This document shows, piece by piece, positions 1 through 11,538 of a stretch of DNA of 64,000 nucleotides (the stretch's first letter is position 1; each line of letters begins with the position of its first letter). The position numbers and the translations under genes were made by a program. The notes beneath the pieces are model-generated. The model saw only the letters and a program-made list of their open reading frames with translations. It made no database searches and was not told the DNA's origin. The stretch comes from Manihot esculenta (Eukaryota; Streptophyta; Magnoliopsida; Malpighiales; Euphorbiaceae): assembly GCF_001659605.2 (NCBI RefSeq), contig NC_035172.2, forward strand, positions 23,109,973 through 23,173,972, written 5' to 3'.

Positions 1-879
1 TGACATGCAAACATAGCGATGACATGGCAATTATATTAATTTTTAATATTTTAAATAATGGCAGGATACATGATGTGGCATTGAACTGTGCTACGATTGG
101 TTAATCTTGCAAGAAAGAAAATGTGAGCGTGGTTGGCGCCTACGGCAACCACTCCGATACTCAAGTCAGTAAATTGAAGAATATGGTGAGTATAAAGAAT
201 TGCTTAGAACTCAAGTGTAGTTCTGTAAGAATTGTGTGCCTTTGTCTCTATTAATCATTAGTTTTTATACTGTAAGAAAATGAAGTTAATTATAACATTT
301 TCTGAAAAATTCGATAATGATATAACTAGCTAATTGATAAGGGATGTCGCTGACTAATCGGTCAAGGATCTCGCGATTTCAGACGTAATTGGAAATCTGC
401 TAAATTATGCCTCCTAACGGTAACTTTATGTGAAGAATTGACCTCTTCAAGGAAGAGCGAGTCTTGATGAAGAATAAGGTGCAACGGTGTCTAGATCTTC
501 CTTTCCACGGGTGGGACCACATATTGGTTTATCAGACTCTTGTCATGTTTTTATGGTGACAGCTCATGACTTATTTTAGGCGATCATTGTGTAATATCAG
601 AAGTCCCCCCGCTAGTCTTTGATTTTTTAGATTCGAAGGTGACAATTGTATTCTCGATCTGGAGCACGTGACCTATTTAGATTGGCCTTCCATGCTTGCA
701 TCACTCACTTTATCTGATATTTTTCCTCTTTTGTAATTTTCATTTTTAATGAGAAATCTTTCCTTCTATACTCTTTGTTATTATTTTCGCTAAGTGTTTA
801 TATGCTCAATACTCGATCATAACCCTCATCCAACCATAGCTAAATAAGACTTTGAATAATTTTTTTAAAAGACTATTAA
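1..879. other. Unassigned AT-rich sequence left of the tandem array
   Basis: No open frame of useful length and no recognisable protein similarity is seen on either strand. The stretch is AT-rich with poly-T and poly-A runs. It lies directly left of the 70-80 bp repeat array and may be part of the same older repeat, for example an untranslated region or LTR of a decayed element, but I see no LTR pair, primer site or target duplication to show it. Confidence 0.4.
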
Positions 880-1409
880 GGGGTTAACACCCGACTAGAT
901 ATTTGGCAGTCTCTGCTTTTTGTCATAAGATAACTTTAACTTTTTAGTGGGACTTAGCCCCGCCTTGTGATTCACCTGGTGGTTATTCACCTCATAGCTA
1001 TGGAATAAATAACTTGAAAAAATAAAAAATCAAACTTAACACCCATTCATGATAACGATTTAAAGGATTCTATTAATCGGGACTGACAACCGGTCGTTAG
1101 CTTGGCAGATACCCACATTGTGGTGCTTTTTGTACAAATTTGCATTTGTCATTTGGGAAGGATACCATAAGACTCACCTGGCAGTTACCCACCTTGTGGG
1201 GCTTTTTGGCAGAAATTCTCTTTTGTCTTTTGGAAAGGACACCAGAAGACTTGCCTAGTAGTTACCCACTTTGTGGCACTTTTTGGCAAAAATTTACCCA
1301 TCTTTTGGGACTAACACTCAGATTACGACCTGGCAGATCCCGCCTTATGGCCTTGTATAAAATGTCTTAGAAACTTTTTGTGAAACGGGACTAACACCCG
1401 TTTGGTCGG
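880..1409. repeat. 70-80 bp degenerate tandem array, part 1
   Basis: Repeated units carry the phrase GGGACTAACACCCG followed by a 'cctggcagat...ccgccttgtggc...' segment. The spacing of the phrase here is 80 bp (1310 to 1390), and earlier units are more divergent. The array stops at 1409, where element A begins, and resumes at 12967. The last bases, GTCGG (1405-1409), match GTCAG (12967-12971), the diverged target duplication of A. No coding function is seen. Confidence 0.8.
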
Positions 1410-2836
1410 TGATAGCGGTTATCGAAGCCGTAAAAAATAAACCTATTAATCAATCAACCAAGTAATTTGTAGATAGTGGCAATAGGGTCGAATCACAGGG
1501 ATTTGACACTAAGAATCTTTCTAATAATGACTTAGGCAATTAAATAATAAAAGTAAAAATAAAGGGGGGGTTTGATTTTAATGATAGAGAACTAAAATTT
1601 AAAGATTAAGCAGTAGAAGAAAGCAATAAATGGAAAAGATGAGTAAATCAATGGGAGAAAAGCTCTAGTTGAAGTATGGATCTATTTCAGTTGTTTAGAA
1701 CTGATCATTGATTCTTTGATACTCCTATTTATTTCAATAAATTAGTTTAGGTTGTGGAAGATGCTCCTTACAATCAAATTCCTCCTTAGTTTTAGTTTGA
1801 TTAGGAAATATTCGCTAATCAAACACTAGTTAACAAGTTGCCAAGGAACGTCCTTAGGGTTTTTTACTTTTCAACTGTTAACTGCATTAAGACTTAGAGA
1901 AACCCAATTCTAATCTTGCCAATCGCGTGGTCAAGTTTAGATTATGCAACCAAGTGTGCTTGTGTTCAAACAATCTAAGCAATTACGGACCTAAATTATT
2001 TAAACTAACAATTTATCACTTATGTAATTAAAAGCAACAGGCCTTAATTGATTCTAATAACAAAGCAATAATAGCATGAAGATCAAGTTGCATAAATATT
2101 GAAAAATAGGAGTTTAACAATGGGGTTTTAAATCTTCTAATTCATCACGAAACTGAAATTTCTCAACTTCAACTAGAAAAGAAGATATTTAGCCACTCAT
2201 GGTGGACAAAAATACACAAAAAGAAAGAAGAAAAGTAGAGAAAGAGAGCTGCTGTGTTGCTGCTGAAATTCTGCAGTGAATTCGATTCCTCCTTGCTGGT
2301 TTGTGGCTGTCTCCTTTTATAGGTGAAGAGTTCTAGTCCAATTAGGATTTGGAATCCTAATTTGACTTGGTCTTTTGTAGTCTTTTATTCCTTCTTTGCT
2401 TTTGTATTTAATCATGAATAAATCTTCTTTTTGGAGAAAGCCTTTCTTGGGAGTGACTCTTGGAGATGTCATAGGATTGGTCTTGTGGTGTTTGAAGTAG
2501 AATAGGACTCCAACACTTTTGAAATTCTGATTTTTCCTTTTTTCCGCGCTGTTGTCATTGTCTGCGTCAGTTTGATTTGGGCAGTTGATTTGCTCAAATC
2601 GCTTGCTCAGATCATTTTTGCAAGTCAGTCCTAGATTTCTGCTTCAACTTCCTACGAGTGATTTGGCCAAATCACTTTGACCCAATCAATTTTTCAGCTT
2701 TTTATGCAATTTTTCTCCAAGTTTTCAGTTTTCTCCTTTTCTGTAAAAACATCATAAAAATATGAATTAAACTAGAAAAATGTGTAATTAAACAGTAATA
2801 AAGATAATAAAAATATGGCTAAATTATGCTTGATCA
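1410..2836 (-). repeat. 3' LTR of element A
   Basis: 1427 bp, about 96% identical by eye to 11539-12966. On the plus strand it starts TGATAGCGG and ends CTTGATCA. A TATA-like box on the minus strand (TATAAAAGG, 2313-2321) is a plausible promoter. It holds an 18-bp perfect palindrome, GTGATTTGGCCAAATCAC, at 2658-2675 and a related dyad at 2587-2600. Confidence 0.93.
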
Positions 2837-2850
2837 AATACCCCCACACC
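2837..2850 (-). other. Polypurine tract of element A
   Basis: On the minus strand this reads GGTGTGGGGGTATT and directly abuts the 3' LTR start TGATCA. It is the expected plus-strand primer for reverse transcription. The same tract abuts the 3' LTRs of B and C. Confidence 0.85.
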
Positions 2851-3736
2851 TAGCCTTTTGCTTGTCCTCAAGCAACAAATAACTTAGTCAATCAAGCTCC
2901 TTTTTCTTTTAAGCCTAAGTACCACTTAATCAGCCCTATCTAGACTCCCAAATTGAAGAACTATAGTGTAGAGTACATGCACTAAGGTTGTCCTCTCTTT
3001 CCTTGTTTCCTTTTACCCACCATGGCCAAGAGAAAGTTTTTTTATTTGATCATGCTTTATTCTTTCATTTTAGGCTTAATGCAACCCCTAAGAGTGACTT
3101 GCCCCCTTCAAAGCATTTTTATTCAGCATCACTTTTTATTCTTGCCTGAAAGAGTCACCAACCTTTTTACGCGAAAGTGCATATTGGTGATATCCATCCC
3201 CGGTTACTCAGTTGATCACTTGTTCAAGTGGCTACTAGCTCTGTTCATAGTCTTTGACCATCGAAACAGGTTATGTTTTGTGCTTATTAATTTTGCTGAG
3301 TTTTTCTTCTTTTTTTTTTCTTTTCTTTTTTCTTTTCATAATAGTTTGGGCAAATCAGCTCACAAAGAGTTATACTAATTTTTTATTGCATGTATTTATA
3401 TTTTTCCTTTGACCATAGCAAGTTCAAAGATCTAATTTAAGAGAAAAACTCCCTAAGTGAAGGTAACACACTGTAAATGATTCAATTTAGGCTTAAAGGG
3501 TTGGAAAATTTAATGGGGTCATGAGATAGGAGGCTCTTTTAACTTTGTCATCTATGCTGAGTAGAGCAAAGGCTAAAACAAAATCTGTGTGAGTGCATGT
3601 GTGTAGAAGTGAATATGAGTGCAAAAAGAATTGTGAGTGAGAAAAAAAAATTGGTGTGTGTAAAAGGGTAAAAAGATGCAGAAAAGAGACAAAAAGATAG
3701 CACAAGATAGCAAAGAATAGTGCAAAAATATTCTCC
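2851..3736 (-). other. 3' non-coding region of element A
   Basis: Non-coding stretch between the two polypurine-like motifs of A. It resembles the corresponding 3' regions of B (16923-17780) and C (24092-24958), including a shared phrase about 'gtcaccaacctttt...gatacccaccgccagttactcagttg'. Its conservation across three related elements suggests an RNA-level or replication role, but this is inference. Apparent open frames here are low-complexity and not conserved. Confidence 0.6.
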
Positions 3737-3737
3737 A

Positions 3738-3779
3738 GTACCCCCACACCTAGTACAAACATTGTCCTCAATGTAAAAC
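3738..3779 (-). other. Internal polypurine-like motif of element A
   Basis: On the minus strand: CATTGAGGACAATG followed by GGTGTGGGGGTA. The G-rich part duplicates the true tract at 2837-2850, almost 0.9 kb away. The same pair of motifs is in B (16890-16922) and C (24959-24994). Confidence 0.7.
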
Positions 3780-3936
3780 ATATAAGGAAAAGGAATATGA
3801 GAGAAAGGGACTTCCTAGCCCGTGAGTGATTTGGTCAGTGATTTGGACAAATCACTCGGCCAAATCACTGGCTGTCATGGTCTGTGGGCAGAAAATTGTC
3901 CACCAGCAATTGCAGCAGGTGCTCCATGTGCTGCAT

Positions 3937-5336
3937 TCAGTCTTCGATTCTGCTGAGATGAGCCTCTACTGTCTGGTCTTGAGGTGCTTCTGGTGGTACC
4001 TCATTTGCTTCTTGTTGTGGTGCCTCTGGAGGTGCCTCTTCTGCTGGTTCCTCTACTGCCATCTCTGCTGTCTCCTCTGCTGGTTCTTCTGCTAGAGCAA
4101 GGTGCTGAGAGGTTGTTGGCTGGCTGGCTGTCTTCTTCCTGAACACACACTCGTGGCGTGGTATGATCGGTCCTGCAGGTTCAATAGAAAAAACTTCCTC
4201 CATTTTTCGAAGCAACCCCATATCATCCAAAGTGCGAAGGTCCAGGGGGGTTGGTTTGCTGGTTGGGGTAAGGTTAGTGTGTGCAGGGTGCAATAATTTT
4301 AGATTTACTGCTATGGAAGTGATCAAATGGCCAAGGATTAGGGGGCGGTGATATTTGATGGTGCTGGAGAGTTGCGTGGCAACCTAGTAGCCTAAGTGAA
4401 GTTTTTGGTTTGTGGACATACTCCACAGGATGTATAAGTCTATTCTGGTCAGGATGTTGGGTGCATCCTTCCTCCCAGAAAATATATATGCTAAGAACCT
4501 GTGTAAATACTTAAGGCAGGGATTTCTGATATACAGGTCTTTGGACTTTGTGGGTGAGTATGTGTCAGGTGGGTTGTCACACAATTCCTCATAGGCTGTG
4601 CTAGGATTGAACACAGCAGGGCAATCCCAGGTGGAATCAGGGCATTCACAGCCCATGGCAATACTGAACTCATGCAGGGACAAGCGAAATCGCTGTCCTA
4701 ACAGCCTAAATCCAATAGTATCTGGTGCAGTGTGGTCATGGCTGACTTGTCAAAATAAAATGTGGTGAAGAATTCATGAGTGAGCTCAGTGAAAGCAGGC
4801 ATGTGTAGGTAGAAGAAGGTGTGCCATCCAATTGCATCAACAAGAGAACGTACCTATTCTTGAAGTCCTAGTGCTTCAAGAGTGCTGTGGTGGATGAACT
4901 TACCTAGGTGGTATGGCAGAGAAGAGACTATGTCTAGCCTAGAACGTTCAGATGGCTTATTGAAGGTCAGCGCCTTTGTCACATGATCTGGGTTTGCTGG
5001 TTTGGGCAAATTGCTGGGCAAATTGCCTTCGTCGTGGCTCACAGGAGATGTGTCTGGTGCATCACTGGGGACTTTTGGCCGTGGCTTTGGGCTTAGCAGT
5101 GGTGATGATGAAGGCGTTCTTGGACATTTTTGTCCATGGCCGGTGGACGGGGTGGCATCGGGAAGCGATTCTTCTCCAGGGGTATCTATCACGACTGTTG
5201 GTGTGGAAAGTGGTGGGGTAATCATCAATGCCCTAGTTCGTCGGCGATAGGTCTGGGCGACTGGTCTTTCGATGTTTCTTGTTTCATCGGCCGTCCTTGT
5301 GTTGGCATCATTGGCGATGGGAGGAGGGTTTTCCAT
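3937..5336 (-). pseudogene. Athila ORF1 / env-like region of element A, broken
   Basis: Three open segments on the minus strand: 4854-5336, 4384-4683 and 3937-4326. The middle one carries RNPCLKYLHRFLAY and a following GR..D...LTRIDLYILWSM stretch, which I recognise as the conserved core of the Athila ORF1 family found downstream of pol. The first segment is Pro/Ser-rich with an Arg-rich start (YRRRTRAL), the last ends in a Glu/Pro/Ala-rich tail. The first segment is in a different frame from the other two, and stops separate all three, so at least one frameshift has occurred. The protein has been called env-like by position only; I see no signal peptide or convincing membrane span, and its function is unknown. 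Confidence 0.65.
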
Positions 5337-5807
5337 AGCCTCCTTGTCACTGTCAGTGGGAATGTGAATGGGCCTGGCCGCGCTTCCACCACATGCCAGG
5401 GCCGCTGGTGGCCATCATCTTGATTCTGGCCATAATTCTTAATGTCATCGGTGATGAAAATCTTGGGGAAGAAGAAAGAGATGAAGCAGAAAGAGATAGC
5501 TTGAGGGGAAAGAAAATAATAAAAAACTATTTAAAGTGATTTGGGGGAGTTGGACTGCCCTGATCATTAAATGCTGAGTCTCTGGCTTCTCGGCAGGGTG
5601 ATTTGGTCAGTGATTTGGGCATATCACCTGGCCAAATCACTTCCTTGTTTCAATTGTTTGATTGGTCTGTGCATAACTTTTCTGTGATGGTTGAATCTTG
5701 ACGATTTGGCATGTCGATTTGGGCAAATCACATGCCCCAATCACTTCAGCTGGGCTGCCTCCCAGTAGCACTAGTTTTCTATCTTGGGCTGGACTATCTT
5801 CTCTTGA
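5337..5807 (-). other. Linker between integrase and ORF1 region of A, with dyad motifs
   Basis: No conserved coding sequence. It contains GTGATTTGGGCATATCAC at 5610-5627 (one mismatch to the dyad) and GATTTGGGCAAATC at 5716-5729. The start of the ORF1 coding region may lie here in broken form. Confidence 0.5.
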
Positions 5808-6635
5808 TCAGCAGGTTGGGAGAGGGGGATCCAAGGGAACTTCCTCCACTAGGTGCACAGTAAATCCCTCATAGAAGTGCTTCAAATGGTGCCCATTAAC
5901 CTTGAAAACTTTGCTTATTTGTGGACTGCATATGTCCACAGCCCCATGTGGATAGATGTGTTCCACCAAGAATGGTCCAATCCACCTAGACCGAAGCTTC
6001 CCAGGAAATAATTTGAACCTTGAGTCAAAAAGCAAGACCTTATCACCAACTTGAAATTATTTCCTAGAGATATGTTTATCATGGAAGGCTTTAGTCTTGG
6101 CTTTATAATCCTATGAAGCTTCATACGCATCACGCCGAATTTCCTCTAACTCTTGAAGTTGTAATTTTCTATGGGCTCCAGCTTCTTTCTCATCGAGATT
6201 ACATCTTTTAACAGCCCAATAGGCTTTGTGTTCAAGTTCTACAGGTAGATGGTAAGCTTTCCCATAGATCAGCCTATAGGGGGACATTCCAATTGGTGTT
6301 TTGTAGGCTGCTTTATATGCCCACAATGCATCATTGAGGTGCACACTCCAGTCCTTGTGATTTGGGCAGACTGTCTTCTCAAGGACGGACTTGATTTCTC
6401 TATTTGAGACTTCAGCCAGCCCATTTGTTTGAGGGTGATAGGCAGTAGAGGTTCTATGGACAACATGGTGCTTTTTAAGGAGAGTTTCCACTACCTTGTT
6501 GCAGAAATGAGTGCCTCGATCACTAATTATGGCCTTAGGCAAACCGAATCTGGAGAAGATGTGGGATTTCATAAAGTCTACAACCACTTTTGCATCATCA
6601 ACCCTTGTTGCTTTGGCCTCAATCCACTTGGACAC
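5808..6635 (-). pseudogene. Integrase core and C-terminal part of element A
   Basis: The segment 6111-6635 continues the integrase of 6657-7643 in the same frame. It shows IISDRGTHF (second catalytic Asp) and [18 protein letters not shown] (catalytic Glu). The segment 5808-6035, same frame, has the [13 protein letters not shown] motif typical of the C-terminal DNA-binding part of Athila/Tat integrases (GPF/Y-like). Stop codons lie between the two, starting at 6111-6113, so the product is broken. Integrase would join element DNA to the host chromosome. Confidence 0.85.
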
Positions 6636-6656
6636 ATAGTCTACTGCCAGCAGTAT

Positions 6657-7643
6657 TTAGGTGTTGCCAAAGAAAGGTGGGAAAGGTCCCATGAAGTCAA
6701 TGCCCCAAATGTCAAAGATTTCACATACCATGATGGGTGCTTGTGGCATTTCACTTCTGCTGCTGAGGTTTCCCATTTGTTGGCATCTTGCACATGACCT
6801 ACAAAATAAATAAGTATCTCGAAATATGTTAGGCCAATATAACCCACATTCAATGATCTTTAGGGCTGTTTTGCGTGGACCAAAATGTCCTCCACAGCCG
6901 TATGAGTGGCAGAAGGCTAGGACAGAAGAAATCTCTTGATCAAGGATGCATCTGCGTATCACTTGGTCTGCACAAGGCTTCCATAGGTAAAGTTCATCCC
7001 ATACATAATATCTTGCATCTTTCTTGATCTTGTCTCTCATGTATTTGGGCAAATCCGTAGGTAAATCACCCGTAGCTAGATAATTTACTATATCAGCATA
7101 CCATGGTTCTTCTTCTTGGACAACAAACAGGTGCTCATCAGGGAAGGTTTCATTGATGGGAAAGGTCTCCATTTCTGAAGGTATTCGGCTGAGGTGATCA
7201 GCTACAAGGTTCTCTTTCCCCTTTTTGTCACGGATTTCCAGATCAAATTCCTGTAACAGTAGTATCCATCGTACCAGCCTTAGTTTTGCTTCTTTCTTCT
7301 TGACCAAATACCTCAATTCAGCATGATCTGAATAGACAATCACTTTTGTCCCAAGTAGATAGGACTGAAACTTCTCCAATGCAAACACTATGGCCATCAA
7401 CTTTTTTTCTGTTGTGGAGTAATTACAATGTGCTGCATCTAAGGTGCGTGAAGCATAATGAATGACATGAGGAGAGTTACCTATGTGCTGCCCCAATACT
7501 GCACCTACAACAAAGTTGATGGCGTCACACATGATCTCAAATGGAAGGGTCCAGTCAGGAGGTTGGATGATTGGGGCAGTGACCAGTAGTGATTTGATCA
7601 AATCAAAGGCTGTTCTGCAGCTTTCATCAAAGTCAAATGGCAC
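6657..7643 (-). pseudogene. RNase H and integrase N-terminal half of element A
   Basis: A 328-residue open segment. RNase H motifs are IMCDAINF near residue 40, [11 protein letters not shown] near 102, [11 protein letters not shown] near 127, and [10 protein letters not shown] near 175. The integrase HHCC zinc finger follows ([11 protein letters not shown]...CRSCARC, about residues 248-285) and then [12 protein letters not shown] with the first catalytic Asp. It ends at a TAA nonsense codon (6657-6659) in the middle of the integrase core; the frame continues past it. It starts just after another stop at 7647-7649. Confidence 0.88.
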
Positions 7644-7646
7644 GTC

Positions 7647-8491
7647 CTATTGAAGCAGCCTGCACAATGGCTGAGTTATCTTGAAAAAATCTTTGATGAA
7701 CCTCTGGTAGAAACCAACATGGCCAAGGAATGAGCGAATCTCCCAAATGCTGGTTGGATAGGGTAGGCTCTTAATGGTGTCCATTTTGGCTTTATCTACC
7801 TCTATCCCTTTTTCTGAAACAATGTGGCCTAGGATTAGACCGTGGTCGACCATGAAGTGACACTTCTCGTAGTTCAAGACCAGATTTGTCTCCAAGTATC
7901 TTTGAAGTATCTTCTCCAAGTTGGCAAGCCATTATAAAAAGAGTTGCCATACACCGTGAAATCATCCATGAAGTCTTCAATGATCTTCTCCACATAGTCA
8001 GAAAAAATACTCATCATGCATCGTTGAAATGTGGCTGGTGCATTGCAAAGGCCAAAAGGCATCCTCCTAAATGCGAAGGTGCCAAATGGACAAGTGAAGG
8101 TGGTCTTTTCTTGATCTTCAGGTGCAACAGGGATTTGATAAAATCCTGAATATCCATCTAGACAACAGTAGTGGCTTTTTCCTGCAAGTCTCTCAAGCAT
8201 TTGGTCCATGAAGGGCAAGGGAAAGTAGTCCTTCCTTGTGGCTGCATTGAGCTTTCTATAATCCATACATACTCTCCACCCATTTTGCACACGAGTGGGT
8301 ACAAGATCTCCTTTAGAATTGGGGACAATAGTAATCCCAGTCTTCTTTGGCACTACGTGGATAGGACTCACCCATTTGCTGTTAGAGATGGGGTAGATGA
8401 CCCCAGTGTCTAAGAGCTTCACTATTTCTTTCTTTACAACCTCCATCATTGGAGGATTCAACCTTCTTTGAGCTTTATGGATAGGTTTTCA
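7647..8491 (-). pseudogene. Reverse transcriptase of element A, broken
   Basis: The segment 7874-8461 has RT motifs: GWRVCMDYRKLN, YCCLDGYSGFYQI (catalytic Asp), FAFRRMPFGLCNAPATFQ and FMDDF, the YXDD-equivalent used in this lineage. The thumb and connection lie in 7647-7919 in another frame (GLILGHIVSEKGIEVDKAK, RSFLGHVGFYQRFIKDF). A one-base loss near 7930 explains the shift. In-frame stops are TGA at 8489-8491 upstream and TAG at 7647-7649 (CAG to TAG by comparison with C). The enzyme cannot be made from this copy. Confidence 0.88.
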
Positions 8492-8808
8492 CTCCTCCTC
8501 CATGAGTATTCGGTGCATGCATATTGATGGTGAGATGCCCTTTATGTCCTCCAAGGTCCAACCTATGGCTTCCTTGTGCTTCCTCAATACCTTTAGGAGG
8601 CTTTCCTCTTCTTGCTGGCTCAACTTATTGGAAATTATGATTGGAAGTGTTTTTTCAGCCCCCAAGTAGGCGTATTTGAGGTGCCCTGGTAGAGTTTTCA
8701 GATCTGGTGCAGTTGCTGTCTAGTCTGGCGCTTGCTGTTCGCTCACTGATGTGGGCAGATTGTCTGATGCTTGTTCTGGTGATCTGGTCCAATTGCCTTT
8801 AGTTATGT
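8492..8808 (-). other. Protease-RT linker of element A
   Basis: A poorly conserved stretch that in sister element C is coding (YLGADKTLPVIVSNKLS-like). Here the same frame has at least one stop (TAG, 8720-8722). It contains part of the repeated TGATTTG/CAAATCA motif set and no other feature. Confidence 0.55.
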
Positions 8809-9927
8809 CTATCTGGCCCAGTGATTTGGCAAGTCAGGATCTGCTTGTTCTGGTGATTTGGTCAAATCATCCGCAACCAATAAGGTACAGCATGTTGTCT
8901 CCTCTGTATCTGTATTGGCGCTGCTGCTGTCCATGTCTTCTTGCCTACATAAACCAACATTAAGTAAATTATCTTGATCAAAATAAAAAATTTCTTGACT
9001 TAAATCATCAATAATATCAAGGCCATAAACAGGAGACACATCATTGGAAAATTTCATGGCATCATAAACATTAAACTTGATAACTTCCCCTTCAAACTCC
9101 ATAGTCAATGTGCCATCACGCACATCAATTTTGGTTCTGGCTGTGCTCAAGAATGGTCTTCCAAGTAGGATGTCAGAGGTTGTGTTGCTTTTGTCCTTCT
9201 CCATGTCAATTACATAAAAGTCTGCTGGGAAGACTAACTGATCCACTTGCACTAGCACATCTTCTAGGACTCCCTTGGGGTAGACAACAGATTGGTCGGC
9301 CAACTGGATCACTATGCTGGTGCCTTTGAGTGTACCTGCATTCAACAAGTTAAAGATGGAAAGGGGCATGACAATAATTGATGCCTTAAGATCACACATG
9401 GCCTTCTTTATCCCCACGTTGCCTATCTTGCATGAAACAGCGAACATTCCTCTATCCTTGCATTTGGTTGGGAGCTTTCTTTGGATGACAGCCGAGACAC
9501 ACTCCCCCACACTTATCTTTTCACGTTCAGCAAGCTTCCTTCTGTTGGTGCATAGCTCTTTGAAAAATTTGGCATACCTTGGTATTTGTTTGACAGCATC
9601 TAGTAGAGGTATGTTGATTTCCACCTTGCGGAGTGTCTCAAGTATTTCTTTTTCCTCTTTTTCTTTTTGAGATTTTGCAAATCTTCTTGGGAAGGGGAGA
9701 GGTACCTTAAATTTCTCCACTAGTTGATGGTCTGCCTTGGTTTGCTTGGAGCTGGATTCTACCTGGGTCATTGATTTGGGCAAATCAACTTCTGCCTTCT
9801 CTGGAGATTTGGGCAAATCACCACTGCTGCGCAGTACTGTCTGTCCATCGATTGGGTCTGTGATTTGGGCAGATCGATGACCCTGATCATTTTCTGGCAG
9901 ATTCTCCTCAGTGACCTGTTTCTGCAC
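8809..9927 (-). pseudogene. Protease region of element A with altered active site
   Basis: A 372-residue open segment. Residues about 80-140 match the gag-protease linker of C (ILETLRKVEINIPLLDAVKQIPRYAKF), and about 175-275 match the aspartic protease fold (IGNVGIKKAMCDLKASI, then DILLGRPFLSTARTKID). The catalytic triad is expected to be Asp-Leu-Gly as in C; here it reads Asp-Leu-Lys, which should kill activity. The tail is variable and repeats short 'DLPKS'-type peptides because the DNA dyad TGATTTGG-CAAATCA recurs in it (8854-8869, 9771-9788, 9806-9819). It shares its frame with gag. Confidence 0.8.
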
Positions 9928-10068
9928 TTACTCAGCCCTTCTGTCTTGCAGCTCTTTCCCACTTTTTCATGTGATGGCACTAGCATTTTGCCTTGGATTT
10001 ATCTCAGTTTGGGAGGGTAGCTTTCCTTATGATTCAAGCTTACTCATTAAAGTGGCCATTTGACTCAT

Positions 10069-11486
10069 TTACTGCTCAAGGTTTTGCACAGTGTTTGCTA
10101 GGGACTTCACAATCTCTTCAAGGGATGTGTTGGACTTTTGAGGTGCTACTTGGGCTAGATTTCTTTGCTGATAGCTTGGATATTGATTGGCCCTTGCATG
10201 ACTGAAATTTGGATGGTCCCTCCAACTTGGATTATAGGTATTAGAGTAGGGATCATACCTCCTTTGCCCATTGAATCCTCCAACTGCATTGACTTGATGG
10301 TCCTTTTCTTGAAGGGAAGGACATAGATCAGTTGGGTGGTTTATGTTTGCACATATCCCACATGGCTTGGGCTGCTGAATTTGCTGGGCTTGTTGGGCTT
10401 GACCCTCAACAAAGCTACGGACAGCATTGGTGAGATCAGAGATTTGAGATGCTAAAGTGGATGTACTCACCTCATTCACCCTTCTTAGTGGCTGTTCTTG
10501 GTCTCCAAATTGTTGAAAGGTTGCTGCCATGGTGGAAATTAAATTCCTTACTTCTTGAGGTGATTTGTGTTCAATTGATCCTCCACATGCTGCATCAATA
10601 AATTTTCTTTCTGAAGGTAGCAGACCTTTATAGAAATATTCAATGAGAGATTTGTCAGAAATATCATGCTGAGGGCAGCTTGTGCACAACCTTTTGAACC
10701 TCTCCCAGTACTCATACAAGCCTTTAGAATGCTTTTACCTTATACCACTTATCTCTCGATGGATGCCAATGGCTTTTGAGGTTGGAAAGAATTTGCTCAA
10801 GAATGCTCTCACCATACCGGCCCATGATGTGACAGATCCGGGTGGCAAGTAGAATAGCCAATCTTTGGCATAGTCATCAAGGGAAAAAGGGAAGGCTCTA
10901 AGTTTAACATGCTCTTCTGAAATGCCTTGGGGTCTCATGGTTGAGCATACAATGTGGAATTCCTTCAAGTGCTTATAGGGATCCTCATTTTCTAGGCCTC
11001 TAAATTTGGAAAGGAGATGGATCAGGCCTGTCTTCAATTCAAAGGGTGCTGTCAATTGGGGATAGGCAATGCATAATGGTGCCTGATTTCTTGCTGGTAC
11101 AGCTAGCTCACAGAGTGTTCTCTCCCATGGCTGTGGTGCACGGATGGGCACGTTTTCAGCTTGAGCTTCTTCATATGCAGCAGGTGGTTCTGCCATTGTT
11201 TGATTTTCTGCAGCAACCCGGAATTCTGTTTCTGGTTTAAATGCAGCAGTAGCAGGTGCGGCAGTAGGTGTACCGCTGGTGCAATAAATTTTGCAGCAGG
11301 GGCAGTAGTAGTTTTATCAGATAGCTCAGCGGCAGATCGAATGGTAGACACCAGATTTATTGCTGTTGCTGATGAAGATGGTTTGGAGGCTTGGTTCCTT
11401 AAGTTTGCTTGCTTCCTTAAGCTCTTGGCAATGCGTTCCATCTTCGGATCGTAAAGAAGAGTGTCTTTACTGCCAGCACTGGTCAT
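10069..11486 (-). pseudogene. gag of element A, broken
   Basis: Start ATG at 11486 gives MTSAGSKDTLLYDPKMERIAKSL, which matches the start of the gag in C and B. The capsid core is in 10735-11196 (KLRAFPFSLDDYAKDWLFYLPPGS) and 10069-10719 (YEYWERFKRLCTSCPQH, LLPSERKFIDAACGG). The nucleocapsid zinc knuckle is CGICANINHPTDLC (CX2CX4HX4C). The two later parts are in one frame, separated by TAA at 10735-10737 (CAA to TAA). The N-terminal piece is in another frame, so a frameshift lies near 11200-11300. Gag would form the particle that packages element RNA. Confidence 0.87.
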
Positions 11487-11518
11487 AAAGGGAAAATACG
11501 TTAGTTTAAATCAAATCT

Positions 11519-11534
11519 CCGGCAATGGCGCCAA
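11519..11534 (-). other. Primer binding site of element A (tRNA-Asp type)
   Basis: On the minus strand: TTGGCGCCATTGCCGG, four bases inside the 5' LTR. It matches the tRNA-Asp primer site TGGCGCCGTTGCCGG with one mismatch. Confidence 0.85.
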
Positions 11535-11538
11535 TTTT

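Noticed and set aside
880..1409. CRISPR-like or centromeric satellite reading of the 70-bp array
   Set aside because: Units are contiguous and degenerate with no spacers, and the array is too short to call a centromeric satellite.
3022..3378. 118-residue open frame in the 3' region of element A
   Set aside because: Phe-rich low-complexity text over poly-T runs, antisense to the element and not conserved in B or C.
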